Made by a program: the position numbers and the translations under genes
Assembly: GCF_001949145.1 (NCBI RefSeq)
Contig: NW_019091388.1
Span: 1,766,289 to 1,830,288, forward strand
DNA length: 64,000 nt
Direction: 5' to 3'
Source of the DNA: Acanthaster planci
Taxonomy: Eukaryota > Echinodermata > Asteroidea > Valvatida > Acanthasteridae
In this document: positions 52,793-63,620 of the stretch, in pieces
How the letters are laid out: each line of letters begins with the position of its first letter
Position numbering within the stretch: the stretch's first letter is position 1
The notes under the pieces: model-generated
Databases searched by the model: none
What the model was told of the DNA's origin: nothing
What the model saw: the letters and a program-made list of their open reading frames with translations, nothing else

Positions 52793-52910
52793 CCCCAAAC
52801 AGTCGCCAAATATGCAAATTCCTTTGCGTCTGATTCAATTCGCTAAATCTTCTGATCTACAGTAGTGCGCCCTCATGTCCCATGACGCATACCGGAATGG
52901 CTGCCATGTT
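52793..52910 (+). repeat. DIRS left inverted terminal repeat (element 3' side)
   Basis: 118 bases from ccccaaacagtcgcc to ggctgccatgtt. The reverse complement matches 58559-58676 along its whole length with about a dozen differences. Confidence 0.93.
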
Positions 52911-52971
52911 CGTCCTTCTTTTCCGGTATAAAAACCGTCCCAGCCAAAAGTGGTGAAGGATGGGCGGGAGC

Positions 52972-53062
52972 CGACTGTTTGGGGTAGGCATTCAATAGCA
53001 GACCTAACCCACATTGCTGTGGGGGAGGAGTCTTCTGCTTTCAACATACCCCAAACAGTCGC
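52972..53062 (-). repeat. DIRS internal complementary region (copy of the circle junction)
   Basis: 52972-53029 is the reverse complement of the left outer end 52748-52805 (58 bases each). 53030-53052 is the reverse complement of the right outer end 58673-58695 (23 bases each). The two meet at gggggagga/gtcttctgc, so this region stores the sequence made when the element's ends are joined. This is the template arrangement expected for DIRS replication. Confidence 0.92.
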
Positions 53063-53186
53063 TCAATGTGCAGAGGAGCACCGAGCCCTTGGAGGGGGGT
53101 GTGGCGAGGACGCACTACATAATGAGAATGCCAGAGGAATAAGAAATTGTCAAAATTGATTGCGGACTCATCACATAATGGAGTTG

Positions 53187-53955
53187 TTATGTCGTTCTAG
53201 TGGTGGGCTGCTTCGATGAGGAACCCTTCTGTATTAATGTGGCCGATGTTAGGACCGTTCTGCCATGTGCGGAGTCCTTTTGTAGAACTTCGGTGAGGTA
53301 GCATGTGGTGAGGGTAGATAGGGTCTTCCAGCATGCTGCCTTACATATTTCCTCCATTGGTATGCCCCTGAAGTAGATACTAGATGTGGAAACTGCTCGG
53401 ATATCATGAGCCCTGATGAGGCGTCGTGTTTCATTGTCCACAAAGTTTGGCCATCTGGGTAAGCAAACTTGATGGCTGAAACTGCCCATCCGGCTACAGT
53501 GTCTCTGGTCACAGCTCGGTGAGGTTTTATTTTGGTGATGAAAAGCTGCAAAGTTGTACCTCCGAGTTTCTTGGTTTTGGTTAAGTACCATTTAAGAGTC
53601 CTCACTGGGCACCATGGTTTGTCATCGGGAGTCCCACTTTGTGTTTGCTGATGTCTGGTACAAAAATGTCAGGAGGACCAGCAAGCAGTTGGTAGACAAC
53701 TGACAAGTTCCATGAAGGAATCAGTCTCTTAGTTGGGGGACGCTCAAGAAACATTCCCCGGAGTAGAGGTTTAAGAGCAGTATTGTCGGACACACTCAAC
53801 CCATCTGGAAAGCCATCGTGTATAGCTGCAATGCCTGACCGGTAGTTACGGATAGTTGAAACCTGGAGATCTGATTTGAACAGGTGCATGAAGTAGTCGA
53901 GTACAGAGGTCACAGAAACTTCGGCTGGAGACAAACCTCGCTCTGAACACCACAA
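53187..53955 (-). pseudogene. DIRS tyrosine recombinase, frameshifted
   Basis: The N-terminal core-binding part (53955-53602) has SVLDYFMHLF and VSTIRNYRSGIAAIHDGFPD. After a frameshift, TRDTVAGWAVSAIKFAYPDG appears in 53605-53249. A further shift gives the catalytic C-terminal part (53591-53187) with AHDIRAVS (the His-x-x-Arg pair) and LTTCYL, whose Tyr is the likely nucleophile. The order and residues fit DIRS recombinases, which integrate the circular intermediate. It cannot be translated as one protein here. Confidence 0.87.
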
Positions 53956-54012
53956 AGTAAAAGGTCATAATCTGGAGTCAATAGATGCTGCGTGTAGACT
54001 GGTGTCGACTCT

Positions 54013-55948
54013 TCAAGGCCATTTCAACAGCTTCATCAGAAAGTCCTGCTGATCTGAAGGACTGCTTAATAATAGCCAACAGGTCAAGTGTAGTGACATC
54101 AGATGAGGGTGAAGCACGCCCGACTTCGGCTGATGTAGCAGGTCCGGCCTGTCAGGAAGGATCACCTGTACCTGGGTGAGAAGTCTTGTCAAACGAGGGA
54201 ACCATGGCTGGTGTGGCCAAAAGGGGGCGATGAGAAGGACGCGGCAATGTTCCCTTTCGATCTTGGAGAGAACTGACAGTATTAGGGATACTGGAGGGAA
54301 GGCGTACGCTGACATCCATTCCCAATTGATTTGAAGATTGTTCGTTGCCCAGGCTTGCGGGTGGTAAAATCTGGTGCAGAACACTTGCAGTTGGGCATTT
54401 TCTGCTGAGGCGAAAAGATTGATGTTCGGTTTCTCTATTTCGGTGAAGATCTGCTCGACTACACTGGCGTGCAATGTCCACTCCGTGGGATGTAGCTTTC
54501 CCCGAGAGAGAACATCTGCTATGGAGTTGTCGACACCAGGAATAGGAGTCGCCTGGAGGTGGATGCCATAATCCTGGGCCCAAAAGGAATATCTTTCTCG
54601 TCAGGAGGCATAGACAGGGAGAATGTGTGCCTCCCCGGCGGTTGATGTATGACACCACTGTGGAGTTGTCCGAGTGGACGAGGACTCATTTGCCTGTAAT
54701 GCTTGGGCGGAAAGCTTTCAGTGCATTGAATATGGCTAGAAGATCCAGTATATTGATGTGATTCCCTTGGAGCTGGAGGTCCCATGTTCCCAATGCTTGA
54801 AGCGGTGGTAGGGAGGCTCCCCAGCCCAGATGAGAAGCGTCCGATGTTATGGTTATTTCCGGGTTCACCTTGGGGAAGGGGAACTCTGAGAGAAAGGTGC
54901 TCCTTCACCAACCACGACTGAAGATGGGGGCGGATGAAGTCTGATATGGGGACCTGGAGATTGATTAAGTCCCATTTTGGCCTGTAAAGCGCTAAGAGAT
55001 GAAGTTGCAGTGGGCCCGTGTACAGCCTGCAGAGGGGAATGAGGTCCACCATGCTGGCCATCAAGCCTAGGAGATGGAGCCAGGCGCGGGCCTGAGCAGA
55101 CCGCTCAGTAGAAAAGACTTTCGCGCAGTGAAGAAGATTGTTGATGCATTCGGTCGTCGGTAGGATTATGCCTCGTTGAAGGTTGATAGATGCCCCTAGA
55201 TATGTCGGGTATTGAGTTGGGGTGAGATTCGACTTCTCGTGGTTGATGATGAAGCCCCGCCAATTTGTGATGTTGCAAGTAAGGCGAGTACAAACCTCTG
55301 CTTCGTTGAACGATCTGCCGACGATCAGCCAGTCGTCCAGGTACTGAAATAGCATGACGTCCCACTTTCGAAGGTGAGCAGCGACTATCTTTGCGACCCT
55401 CGAGAACACTCTCTGTGAAGTGGACAGGCCGAAAGGAGAGCCGTTGATTCGAATTCCTGTTGTACAGGAAGTGTACATGTAGGTATTCATAGCTTTGAGG
55501 GTGAATCAGAATGTGGAGGTAGGCGTCTTTCAAGTCTATCGAAGAGGCCCAGCATGGAAACTGTAGAGATTGGGTGATCGTCCGAAGGGTCTCCATGCAG
55601 AATTTCTTCGCGCAGATACAGCAGTGCAGAGGTTTGAGGTTGATAATAGGACACCAGCTGTTGAGTTCTTTCTTTCGAGTGAGAAAGAATGTTGAGATGA
55701 AGCCTTTGTTTGTTTGAGATTTGGGAACCTGGCAGATAGCATGTTTCCGAAGGAGAGAGTCCATCTCGGACTCCCGTGCCTGTTGTTTGTTTTTGCCGGT
55801 AGGAACTGGAGTCGGAAGGAGGATAGGTACAGACGGAGGGGTGCTCGTGAATTCGAAGGCATATCCCTAGCGAATGGTTGTGAACACCCAGCTGTCCGAT
55901 GTGAATTTCTCCCAACACCGACAAGTCTAAGATCGCGGGTGGAGTCAA
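54013..55948 (-). pseudogene. DIRS reverse transcriptase/RNase H region, frameshifted
   Basis: The RT fingers and first catalytic Asp (SSIDLKDAYLHILIHP) are in the frame 55764-55105. The palm continues after a frameshift near 55450 in 55490-54519, with SPFGLSTSQRVFSRV and the catalytic box QYLDDWLIVG (YLDD at 55332-55343). RNase H follows in other frames: TSDASHLGWGASL and ILDLLAIFNALKAF (54868-54686), then VSYINRRGGTHS (from 54658), and the conserved C-terminal part with NINLFASAENAQ, YAFPPVSLILSVLSK and LIAPFWPHQPWF (54474-54013). At least three frame changes are needed, so the copy is dead although the RT catalytic residues remain. Confidence 0.9.
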
Positions 55949-55958
55949 ATCTGAATAG

Positions 55959-57082
55959 TCAATGACGCCTACCCCCTGGAGGTTGGGGGTAACGCAATCG
56001 GTAGTTCTTCCTTTGAAGCCCCTCTGGGGTGGCTTGGTAGGCTGAGAGGAGGATGGACGGCCATGATTCCTCTGGTGACTGGGTTGACGAAAGGAACCAT
56101 ATTAAACTCTCCTGCCGGGGGGGTCTGAAGGGCCCAGCCCTGTGATCATCGGGACAAGATTGGCAAGGTGGTGCCACCGGTGGAAGGTCACGGAAGGTAA
56201 GTTTACGTTTTGTGTCAATACATTTAACTTCAGACTCCATCATCTCCATGAACTTCCCTGCAAAAAGGTTTTTACCATAAAGAGGAAGATCCTGAAGTTT
56301 TGACTTGATTCTCTCGTAGGGAATGTTCTTGGCGTCTAAAGCATTGGATCTACGTGCAGAAGTGGCTAGATCGTAGATCCAAATGAACTGCTCGAAGATA
56401 GAGTTGACACTCTCATCGCACGCTTGAAGTGCGACAGCTGCCAGGTCAGGGGTAACTGGTGAATCTTCGTCACACGCTAGGGCCAAATACTCAGAGAGGA
56501 GTGCCGTAAATGTGATGCAGCGAAGGCCATGTCGTGAGGCTTTGTCGAGTTTAGCAAGAGTAGACTCGACAAAATACTTATCCTTGTCTTTAAATGGAGA
56601 CTTTCCTGTAGGTTTGTGAGAGTCAGAAGAAAGTTTACCTTTAGCCTCCATTGGAATCTCAGGGACAGAGAGGACATTATCAGAGTCCTCCCTGGCAAAC
56701 TGGAAATAAGTCGAAGCCCTGGGTGGGTATGGATGCCATTGTTAGCACCGGCGAGAACTTCAACATCTCAAAAAAATCAGCATTGATGCCTCAACCTAGC
56801 AGGATGGGGCTTGAAGGAAGCATGTGAAGAGGCCTCAGCTGTAGACTGATTGGAAGGCAGGCCTAATATGTGGATCATATCCTTCTGAAGAAGACGGAGC
56901 CGTGCCTCAGGAGGGTTAACGTTGGCTGCAGAGGAGATATCCTCATCTTCAGAGGGCGTATCCCGCTTGATCCGAGGAAGGAGGAACATCATCATGTCTT
57001 GTTGGGTGGCCAGGGGCCAGAGCAGGAGGTAAGTTGTAGTCTGTGCCGGAACCTGAATAAGTTGAAGGGGTGAAACCATCAT
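55959..57082 (-). pseudogene. DIRS gag-like region, broken
   Basis: The main open block is 56651-55959 (230 codons) and contains RRSNALDAKNIPYERIK, LPLYGKNLFAGKFMEMMES and a Pro-rich end. The frame stays open upstream of the ATG at 56651 to about 56740. A second block, 57082-56777, with DEDISSAANVNPPEARLRLL, belongs to the N-terminal part in another frame. Sequence to 57850 may hold more of the N-terminus, but is too degraded to assign. It is probably the nucleocapsid-like protein of the element. Confidence 0.75.
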
Positions 57083-58146
57083 ATGAAGAGCGGATTGCCG
57101 ATGAACGCAGGTTCAGATGCGGATTCGGACCCAGATGCGGGTGTATTCACGTGCAGATGCAGATCCGGATCACATCGCAGTCGCCGCGGGAGCAGAGGTG
57201 GGCTCTAGACGGCTGGCTATAGAAGAGAGCTTCTCTGAGAGCATGCAGACTGCTGACATGATGACGGCCGATGTGTCCTCCTTCTGCAAGGAGTGAAACT
57301 TCTTCCGCTTTAATAGAACCTGTGAACGAAGACGAACAATGTTTGCGTTTCTTGCATACGGGTGAACTGGTTTGTAGAGCCAGCGGTCGACGCCTGGTGA
57401 GTTGGGGCATCGGAGGCCTGCCCAGGCTGCAGTAAAGATACAGCAGGATGGGGCTGGTGAACTGCAAGGGTAGAAGCAGTCTTCTTAGAAAGGCCCAAGA
57501 GGACGCCGGAAGATGGGGTTGACATACGGAGGTCGAAAACCCCGACGGCGCAGGAGGCCGGTGGGCTCTGTTGTCACGGGCGCGGGTGGTGATGAACCTG
57601 CAAGGCCCGGTATTGTCCTTGCAGGTAGCACACGGAGGGGCAGTGTTGTGTTGTCTTGTGGAGCGTCAGCGTCTGTCATGGCCGAGTGCCCCGATTGAAA
57701 GGGTGCCTGAAGACAATGGCACCAGGAGTGTTGCGGCCGGTGTAGCCAGTGTTGGCGGCGTGGGGCCGCTCCAGCGCGTAGACTAGTGAGCCATGCCAAT
57801 GTCGGTGTTGCCCACGGTAGCTTTTCACCTGGCGTCACCCGTTCAAACACTTCGGGACTGGGACACAGAAGTGTTGCTTGCGCCCAGACCCAGCAAGTGG
57901 GGGGATCTCAACCCCGAGTGCAGCACCACTCTGCACTATTGTTGACTGCGATGCTTCGGTGTTACGTTGGGGAACTGACCATACGGATATCGCACACACT
58001 GCAGCCCTTGAAGTGTGGCCTGGGCTAACCCTGAACTGAACCAAAGATGGTATTGCCAGCAGGGATTAGCAGCAGGATCACAAGTTTAGCAAGATGCTAC
58101 TCGATATTCCGCAGACCGACTCCTGTTAGTCTATAGGGGGAATGTG

Positions 58147-58313
58147 GGGTCGCGAAATTCCGAACGCTCGCACTTCCTCGCGAACCCCCACAAACCCAGG
58201 GTTGCCCCGTTGACCCTATAAATATACCAAGGAAAGAGGGGGACTGCGGTATCCGATCGTTCGCACCGCCTTGCGGAACCCCAACGATCCCAGGGTCACC
58301 CCGTTGACCCTAT
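58147..58313. repeat. two tandem ~75-bp repeats in the DIRS 5' region
   Basis: 58147-58220 and 58237-58313 share cgaacgctcgcac/cgatcgttcgcac, cttgcgga/cctcgcga, ccccaac, cccagggt and the identical ccccgttgaccctat. They lie between the right terminal repeat and the gag-like region and may be part of the untranslated leader. Confidence 0.7.
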
Positions 58314-58558
58314 GTATCGCTTGGTAAAAACAGCATAGAGTCAACGATCTATAAAATGCACACACACGTAAAGAGAAAATATACCACCAAAACAAGAAAA
58401 TGTACACATAAACTGAGAAATATAGAATGTACGTTTACTACAATACGTTACGGTTGGATCAGAATGTCACAAAGGTGTGTAGCGAAACGGAAACTCGATA
58501 AACTCGAGATGTCAAAAAGATGCGTCCGTTTAGAATCACGCTAGGGAATAGAAGGACT

Positions 58559-58676
58559 AACATGGTGGCCATTCCGCTATGCGTCATGGGACATGAGGGT
58601 GCACTTCGGTTGATCAGAAGATTTAGCAAATTGAATCAGACGCAAAGGAATTTGCATATTTAGCGACTTTTTGGGG
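58559..58676 (-). repeat. DIRS right inverted terminal repeat (element 5' side)
   Basis: Begins aacatggtggccattccgc and ends gcgactttttgggg. It is the inverted partner of 52793-52910. In DIRS elements the 5' repeat also carries promoter activity; that is not shown here. Confidence 0.93.
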
Positions 58677-58760
58677 TCGGTTGCAAGCAGAAGACTACAC
58701 AATCTGTTCATTACTTCTAACATCGCCCCAAGGTCTGTGAAAGAATCTAGCACTACTTAC

Positions 58761-58820
58761 CCACACATCTTCATCCACAAAACTGATTCTTCAAGATGGC
58801 AGACCACTGAAACTGCAGCA
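58761..58820 (-). other. exon-like segment, minus strand
   Basis: Sixty bases between a strong acceptor (attcccttctttctttcag) and the consensus donor gtaagtag. One frame is open: AAVSVVCHLEESVLWMKMC. The other two have stops. No partner exon is found, so it may be an exon of an unseen gene or a chance pair of sites. Confidence 0.3.
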
Positions 58821-58989
58821 CTGAAAGAAAGAAGGGAATAAAAAATTGAATAAGCAATTAAATGCAATCATTGATGTTCGTAAATAACTCCAGAAACACG
58901 ACAAATGGCTCAAACAAAAATCTTCAAATTTACCCTGTACCCTGCCATGTGTGACTACTATGCATGATATTTATACTGCGACTAGAGTA

Positions 58990-59111
58990 AGGATTGGTCT
59001 CTCAATCCTGGATGGTGTCAGGCTCATGTCCACCTGCTTTTTTTGTTGCTAAAGCCAGAACTAGGATTGGTCACTCAAGCCTAGATGGTTTCAGGCTCAA
59101 GTCCATCTGCT
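58990..59111. repeat. two ~50-bp direct repeats at the gypsy truncation point
   Basis: aggattggtctctcaatcct/ggatggtgtcaggctcatgt (58990-59038) and aggattggtcactcaagcct/agatggtttcaggctcaagt (59063-59111) are about 88 percent alike. The gypsy pol reading ends just at the second copy. Confidence 0.85.
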
Positions 59112-59764
59112 GGCTGTAGGAACAACCAAGAACAGATATGACCCCTTTCCATCGTTAGTACAGAATACTACTATGCAGCTCTAATTGATCCCACTGGAAC
59201 CAGTATCCCTTGGTCACACCATCCACATCACCTACAGTTGACAACTCTGGCTTTTGGCCTGTTTCCTTCCACCTCAGGACAGGAGCAAGCAATGGATCTG
59301 CCTGTTGGGCCTTCCTCAAGTCGTCAGTATTCCAGCTAGGCACATGGATGATTTTACATTGCTTTGAAGAAGTGGGGTATCGAGACAAGGCATCCACATT
59401 CCCATGTTTGGTACCGGCCGATGGACAATCTCAAAATCGTAGGCACTCAAAAACTCTATCCACCTGCCTATCTACCCTTCCGGTTCTTTGAAGTTATACA
59501 ACCACCTTAAGGACCCATGATCCGTACAGAGGGTAAAATGGTTTCCATAGAGGTAGTTTTTAAAATGACACACATAAGTGACAACAGCCAGAAGTTCTTT
59601 CCGTGTGACACGATACTGCCTTTCTGCCTTGCGCAGAGTTTTACTTGCATAACAGACCACCTTTTCTTTGCCATCATGTACCTAGGAAAGAACCGTTCCA
59701 ATTCCCTGGTTACAGGCATCAGTATCCAATAAAAAAGGCTTGGTGAAATCCGGATAGGCCACAA
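59112..59764 (-). pseudogene. gypsy RNase H and start of integrase region, truncated
   Basis: 59660-59472 has VCYASKTLRKAERQYRVTRK, ELLAVVTYVCHFKNYLYG and TDHGSLRWLYNFKEPEG, the RNase H/tether block. YDFEIVHRPVPNM follows, and after a shift MDALSRYPTS (59397-59155). Reading fades after LHSSILY at the repeats near 59111; no HHCC zinc finger is reached. Confidence 0.85.
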
Positions 59765-60691
59765 CAGGACTAGTGGTGAGGAATGTCTTCAGCTGCTGGA
59801 AGGCCTGCTCACACTCAGCAGTCCAGATAAACTTGGAATTTTTCTGCGTCAGATGATGGAGAGGAGAGGCAATCCGAGCAAACCCAGCAACAAACTCACG
59901 ATAATATGAGCATAGATCCAAAAAGCTTCTGACGTCAGACACACTACAAGGGGTGGGCCAGTCTCCAACCTTCAGAACTTTAGCTGGATCAGTTGCTATG
60001 CCAACAGCTGAAACTACATGCCCCAGATAAAGAACTTCAGAATGAGCTAGGAAACATTTGTTCGGCTTCATTTTTAATCCAACATTCTGCAATGCAGTAA
60101 ACACCTGTGACAATCGTTCCAGATGTTCTTCAAACATTTTGAAAGAGATGAAAACGTCATTTAAATATATGAGACAGATCTTCCAATGCAGGCCATGAAG
60201 GACAACTTCCATCAATCTCTTGAAAGTGCTGGACGCATTAGAAAGACCAAAGGGGAGGACATTGAACTCAAATAACCCAGCTCCTGTAGTAAATGCTGTC
60301 TTGTCTCTATCATCAGGATGGACCTCAGTCTGCCAATAGCCAGATGCCAGATCTAAAGTTGAAAACCAGCAGGAATCAGCTAAGGCATCTAAGCTATCAT
60401 CAATATGGGGTAAAGGGTAAACATCCTTCTTGGTGACCTGGTTAAGACGTCTATAATCAATGCAGAACCTCCACGTCCCATCCTTCTTTTTGACCAAAAC
60501 TACATGGAAGCCCATGGACTATGCGAAGTTCGAATCACGTCTTGCTTGAGCATGTCATCTACTTGCTTCTGAGCATCTGCCCGCTGACTATATGGGAGAA
60601 GTCTAGCCGGTTGTTTAATGGGCTGAGCATCCCATGTCAATGCGACAATAAAACTGGTTGGTCCTCCCAAGTTTACCATCTTCTCCCACAA
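59682..60691 (-). pseudogene. gypsy reverse transcriptase with altered active site
   Basis: 60691-60500 encodes the N-terminal part ([36 protein letters not shown]). 60515-59682 continues with [40 protein letters not shown] and [20 protein letters not shown]. The box expected to read Y-x-D-D is IYLNDVFI: the first metal-binding Asp of the pair is Asn, which should abolish polymerase activity. The end, [14 protein letters not shown], enters the RNase H fold. Confidence 0.92.
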
Positions 60692-61530
60692 AGGCTTCTT
60701 GATGCTTCACCAACAGTTGACCCAAGGAATCATGTTGTGCAGTCGTCAACCCTTTAGCACTTCTATGAAGGAGATCTACAAGGGATGGACTCAACACGGT
60801 AGATGGGGATGATCTAATTTCAGACACCTCTGGTGAAACTTCAGTGGCGTGATGCACAAGGTTAATGTTGGTTCCCCTGTATATAATGAGATCTGAGGGG
60901 GTTGGGTTAATAACTCGCAACGGAATAATAATGTTTGTGGATTTACTAATGTTCTACCTAACACAATTCCCGTCTTATTTTGACACTGTGGGGTGGTTTC
61001 AAAAATCCCACAATCGGGCAGAATTCCCTCACATGTACATTACCAGGCAAAATAACTTCAGTTTCTGAAAGGACTGTAGTTGTCTCTGCCACACTCACTC
61101 GACAGCATTTAGGGTTATCGACTTCCTTGAGTAAAGTAATGTCATTGTTATTAATAGACAATTTAAATTTTGCAAAATCAACGACGGCATAGTATGTCTC
61201 AAGAAAATACATGTATGAGCCCAAAATACTGGGCTGTGTAACATCAGCAATGACAACATCATGGTGCAATCGCATAGAACCTATACGTAGTGTAATTTTG
61301 GCTTCACCATATGGTAAGTGCATTTCCCCCAGCAGTCACCAAAGGTGTCGGATGAGGTCAAACTGTCCGTTTAACCTCCTCTGGAAATACGTTCTACACA
61401 CTAGAGTGAATAATTGTATGTGACGAACCAGAATCAAGTAAAAATCTGACATCACAGTTATAAATCTTAGCATCAATGTACATTGATTGTCCCCCAGAAA
61501 AATAATCGCTTTGGGCCCGAGTATCATTTT
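60615..61530 (-). pseudogene. gypsy aspartic protease and linker, broken
   Basis: FLLDSGSSHTIIHSSV gives the catalytic Asp-Ser-Gly (61427-61435), followed at once by a stop. The rest of the protease fold continues in 61323-60958 with HHDVVIADVTQPSILGSYMY. 60920-60615 then covers the linker before RT with LGQLLVKHQEAFVGEDGKLG. The frame shifts again before RT. Confidence 0.78.
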
Positions 61531-61619
61531 CCGACTGAGAATTGGCCCCTATCCCAGTCGAAGTTCGTTTTCCTGCTTGGACTGCCCTCGATTATCATAC
61601 CCTCTTGGGTTAGTGCCGG

Positions 61620-62844
61620 TAGTTGATATTTAATGTTTCACTCTGTGGACAGTTTGCCTTGAAGTGCCCTTTTCCGTTACAATTCTAACAAACAAAGTCC
61701 CGGGATCTTTCACGATATTGACATAACATTTCAAACATTTTTGTAAGCTGCTCAATCTTTTTGTTCATCTCTTCGAACCGACTCTGCATATCAGCACAAG
61801 CGTGGATCGAGGAAGGACTTTTGTCTTCGTCAGAAGGTGGCCCTACAGTTCTTACTGCAGGTTGCACACCAACATTTTTATCCTCCAATGAAATCAGAAT
61901 TTCTTCTTCCATGGCAAAAGTGAGTGCATTATCTAATGTCTGCGGCTTTTTGCGTCTCACTTGAAGCCGAGTGTTGCGAGAATCTAGGGCTTCTCAAAAT
62001 TGATCTTTGGCAATATCATCCTTTACTGCTTGAGGAATGGAGGGATATGCTCGGTTGGTCAGTCTACCAATTGCCCCAGCTAATTCAGATAAATTTTCAC
62101 TCGATTTACGCACCCTAACTGGACCTTGTACAAATCTGTTTGTTTGCTTCCATCAAATTGATTCTGTAACGCCTTGACAACGACGGAATACTTGGTATGA
62201 TCTTCAACAGGCAAGTCTGTATAAACATGTAAAGCAGCACCTCTAAGTCTCACTGCTAGGAATGTACATTTCTGACTTTCAGACCAGCCATTAATGTTAC
62301 TGCATAATTTAAAATTAGTCAGCCAGTTCTCTAAACTGACAGATTGTCCATTATAAGGTTCAGGCATAACCACTGGTTTTGGTTCTCCCAAACCGTATTA
62401 CCACAACTATCAATGTTAGAATGGTACGAAGGTGGTGGGGTGCGTACTTCGTCAAAGTACGGGGTGGACGAGCTAACTGGACTTGGTATTAGGCTACCTA
62501 ATTCAGGATCTGTATCCAACGCAACCTTTTTGTACGAGGTGGCAACTCGATAGACTGTGTAGACTGATCTACCTTAAACGAATGTCTTACTGATGGGCTA
62601 AACTCATAACATAAAAATGACTCCCTTTTGGTGGAGCCAGCCTTGAGTTTGGGTGTGGAGGGCAGGTTTGGAGAGGAAGCCGCATGGGAGTCACAAGAAA
62701 ATGCCTCTGTACCAGTCACCAAAGAACCCTAAGTTGCACCATAAGCCAAATCAATCTCATTTTCCAATGCCTTGATGGTATCTTTCAAAAACTTACGTTC
62801 TTTGTCTTGTGCTTGCCAATTTATAGATTACCACCTTCAGCCAT
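61620..62844 (-). pseudogene. gypsy gag, several stops and shifts
   Basis: Starts at an ATG at 62844 (MAEGGN), then shifts frame after a few codons into a coiled-coil-like part with FLKDTIKALENEIDLAYG and a stop. Later blocks: 62722-62498; 62391-62080 with PEPYNGQSVSLENWLTNF and FLAVRLRGAALHVY, the retrotransposon capsid; 61960-61685 with FEEMNKKIEQLTKMFE. The end has a C-x2-C-x4-H-x4-C zinc knuckle (about 61690-61645), interrupted by a stop right after its first Cys. Confidence 0.82.
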
Positions 62845-62899
62845 TTTTAGTTGAAATTAGACCGGTGTTATTTATTTATTATTATTATTAACATTATTA

Positions 62900-63610
62900 G
62901 TATTATTTTAAATTACCACAATTTTTAAACAATACGCCAATTACTAACAAACATACTTTGGTGCAAAGTGTAAGTGTATATACAATCTTTATCATCCAAA
63001 CTCACGAATCAATCTGCATCAGACACAATCTCGGTGAAAAAAAAAAAGGGCGAGCACAGTTGATTTAAGCAAGCAACAATAGTGAAAGAAACTAATATTC
63101 AGTTAAAATTACCCCGGCCAAAAATTGAAAATGAAATCCTATAGTTAATTTATGCATTCTGTCCAGCAATTATAATTATGAGTGAAGATATGGCACTATG
63201 AACTTTCAACATCGTGAAAATGCAGTTTTATCATTAAATCACCGTGAAATTTTTGTCAAGGCAATGTAAGCCCGTTTTCACGGTGGAAAGTTGATCAGCT
63301 TGGGAGCGGATTAGCTCACAGCAGTTTCACGGACTTTTCACGTCAACATCTTGGTAGCTTATGGTCCTATTGTTATTCATAACGGTACACCAGTCCAGCT
63401 TCCCACCGTGGAAGGTGTGAAAACAGCGGATTAACTGTCGAAGCGTAGTAAAAGATAAGTGTGATGGACAGCCAGGAATTAGCGCAGCAGTTACCAACAA
63501 AAGGAGCGATTGAATACCCCTGTTTAGGTCTGTGCCTCCTGGAACCAGCGGAAACCTTGCATGAAGCAATATATAAAATTCCACGAAACTTGGTGTTAGA
63601 TGTCACAACA
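62900..63610 (-). repeat. gypsy LTR (3' boundary uncertain)
   Basis: On the minus strand it starts TGTTGTGACA at 63610, with TATATA close behind (near 63572). It ends somewhere before the gag ATG at 62844; I could not fix the CA end or primer-binding site. There is no second LTR in the window to compare, so only the start is firm. Confidence 0.6.
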
Positions 63611-63620
63611 CCCCCCCCTT
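63611..63620 (-). promoter_or_regulatory. polypurine tract next to the LTR
   Basis: AAGGGGGGGG on the minus strand abuts the LTR start TGTTGTGACA. A polypurine tract primes plus-strand DNA synthesis and normally lies just before a 3' LTR. Here it sits outside what is otherwise the 5' LTR. Confidence 0.6.

Larger units (their letters stand above)
52748..58695 (-). mobile_element. DIRS retrotransposon, structurally complete, frames broken
   Basis: DIRS elements copy through reverse transcription into a circle and insert with a tyrosine recombinase, leaving no target duplication. All structural parts are visible: inverted terminal repeats at 52793-52910 and 58559-58676, left outer extension 52748-52792, right outer extension 58677-58695, and an internal complementary region at 52972-53062 next to the 3' end. 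Genes on the minus strand run gag-like (57082-55959), RT/RNase H (55948-54013), recombinase (53955-53187). Frameshifts and stops interrupt each, so this copy cannot encode full proteins. Length about 5.95 kb, usual for the group. No flanking duplication is seen, as expected. Confidence 0.93.
58696..59111. other. spacer between the two retroelements
   Basis: Contains the exon-like segment 58761-58820 (minus) and the two 50-bp repeats ending at 59111. Nothing else is seen. Confidence 0.5.
59112..63610 (-). mobile_element. Ty3/gypsy LTR retrotransposon, truncated and frameshifted
   Basis: Minus-strand order: 5' LTR (from 63610), gag, protease, RT, RNase H, then truncation. Pol stops around 59112, before the integrase HHCC finger and core, so the 3' third and 3' LTR are missing. 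Several frameshifts and stops occur, and the RT active site is altered. The gag-protease-RT-RNase H order defines the Ty3/gypsy (Metaviridae) type. It is an inactive relic. Confidence 0.9.

Noticed and set aside
57513-58028. Plus-strand frames over the DIRS 5' region
   Set aside because: They are antisense to the retroelement in GC-rich sequence and have no family features.
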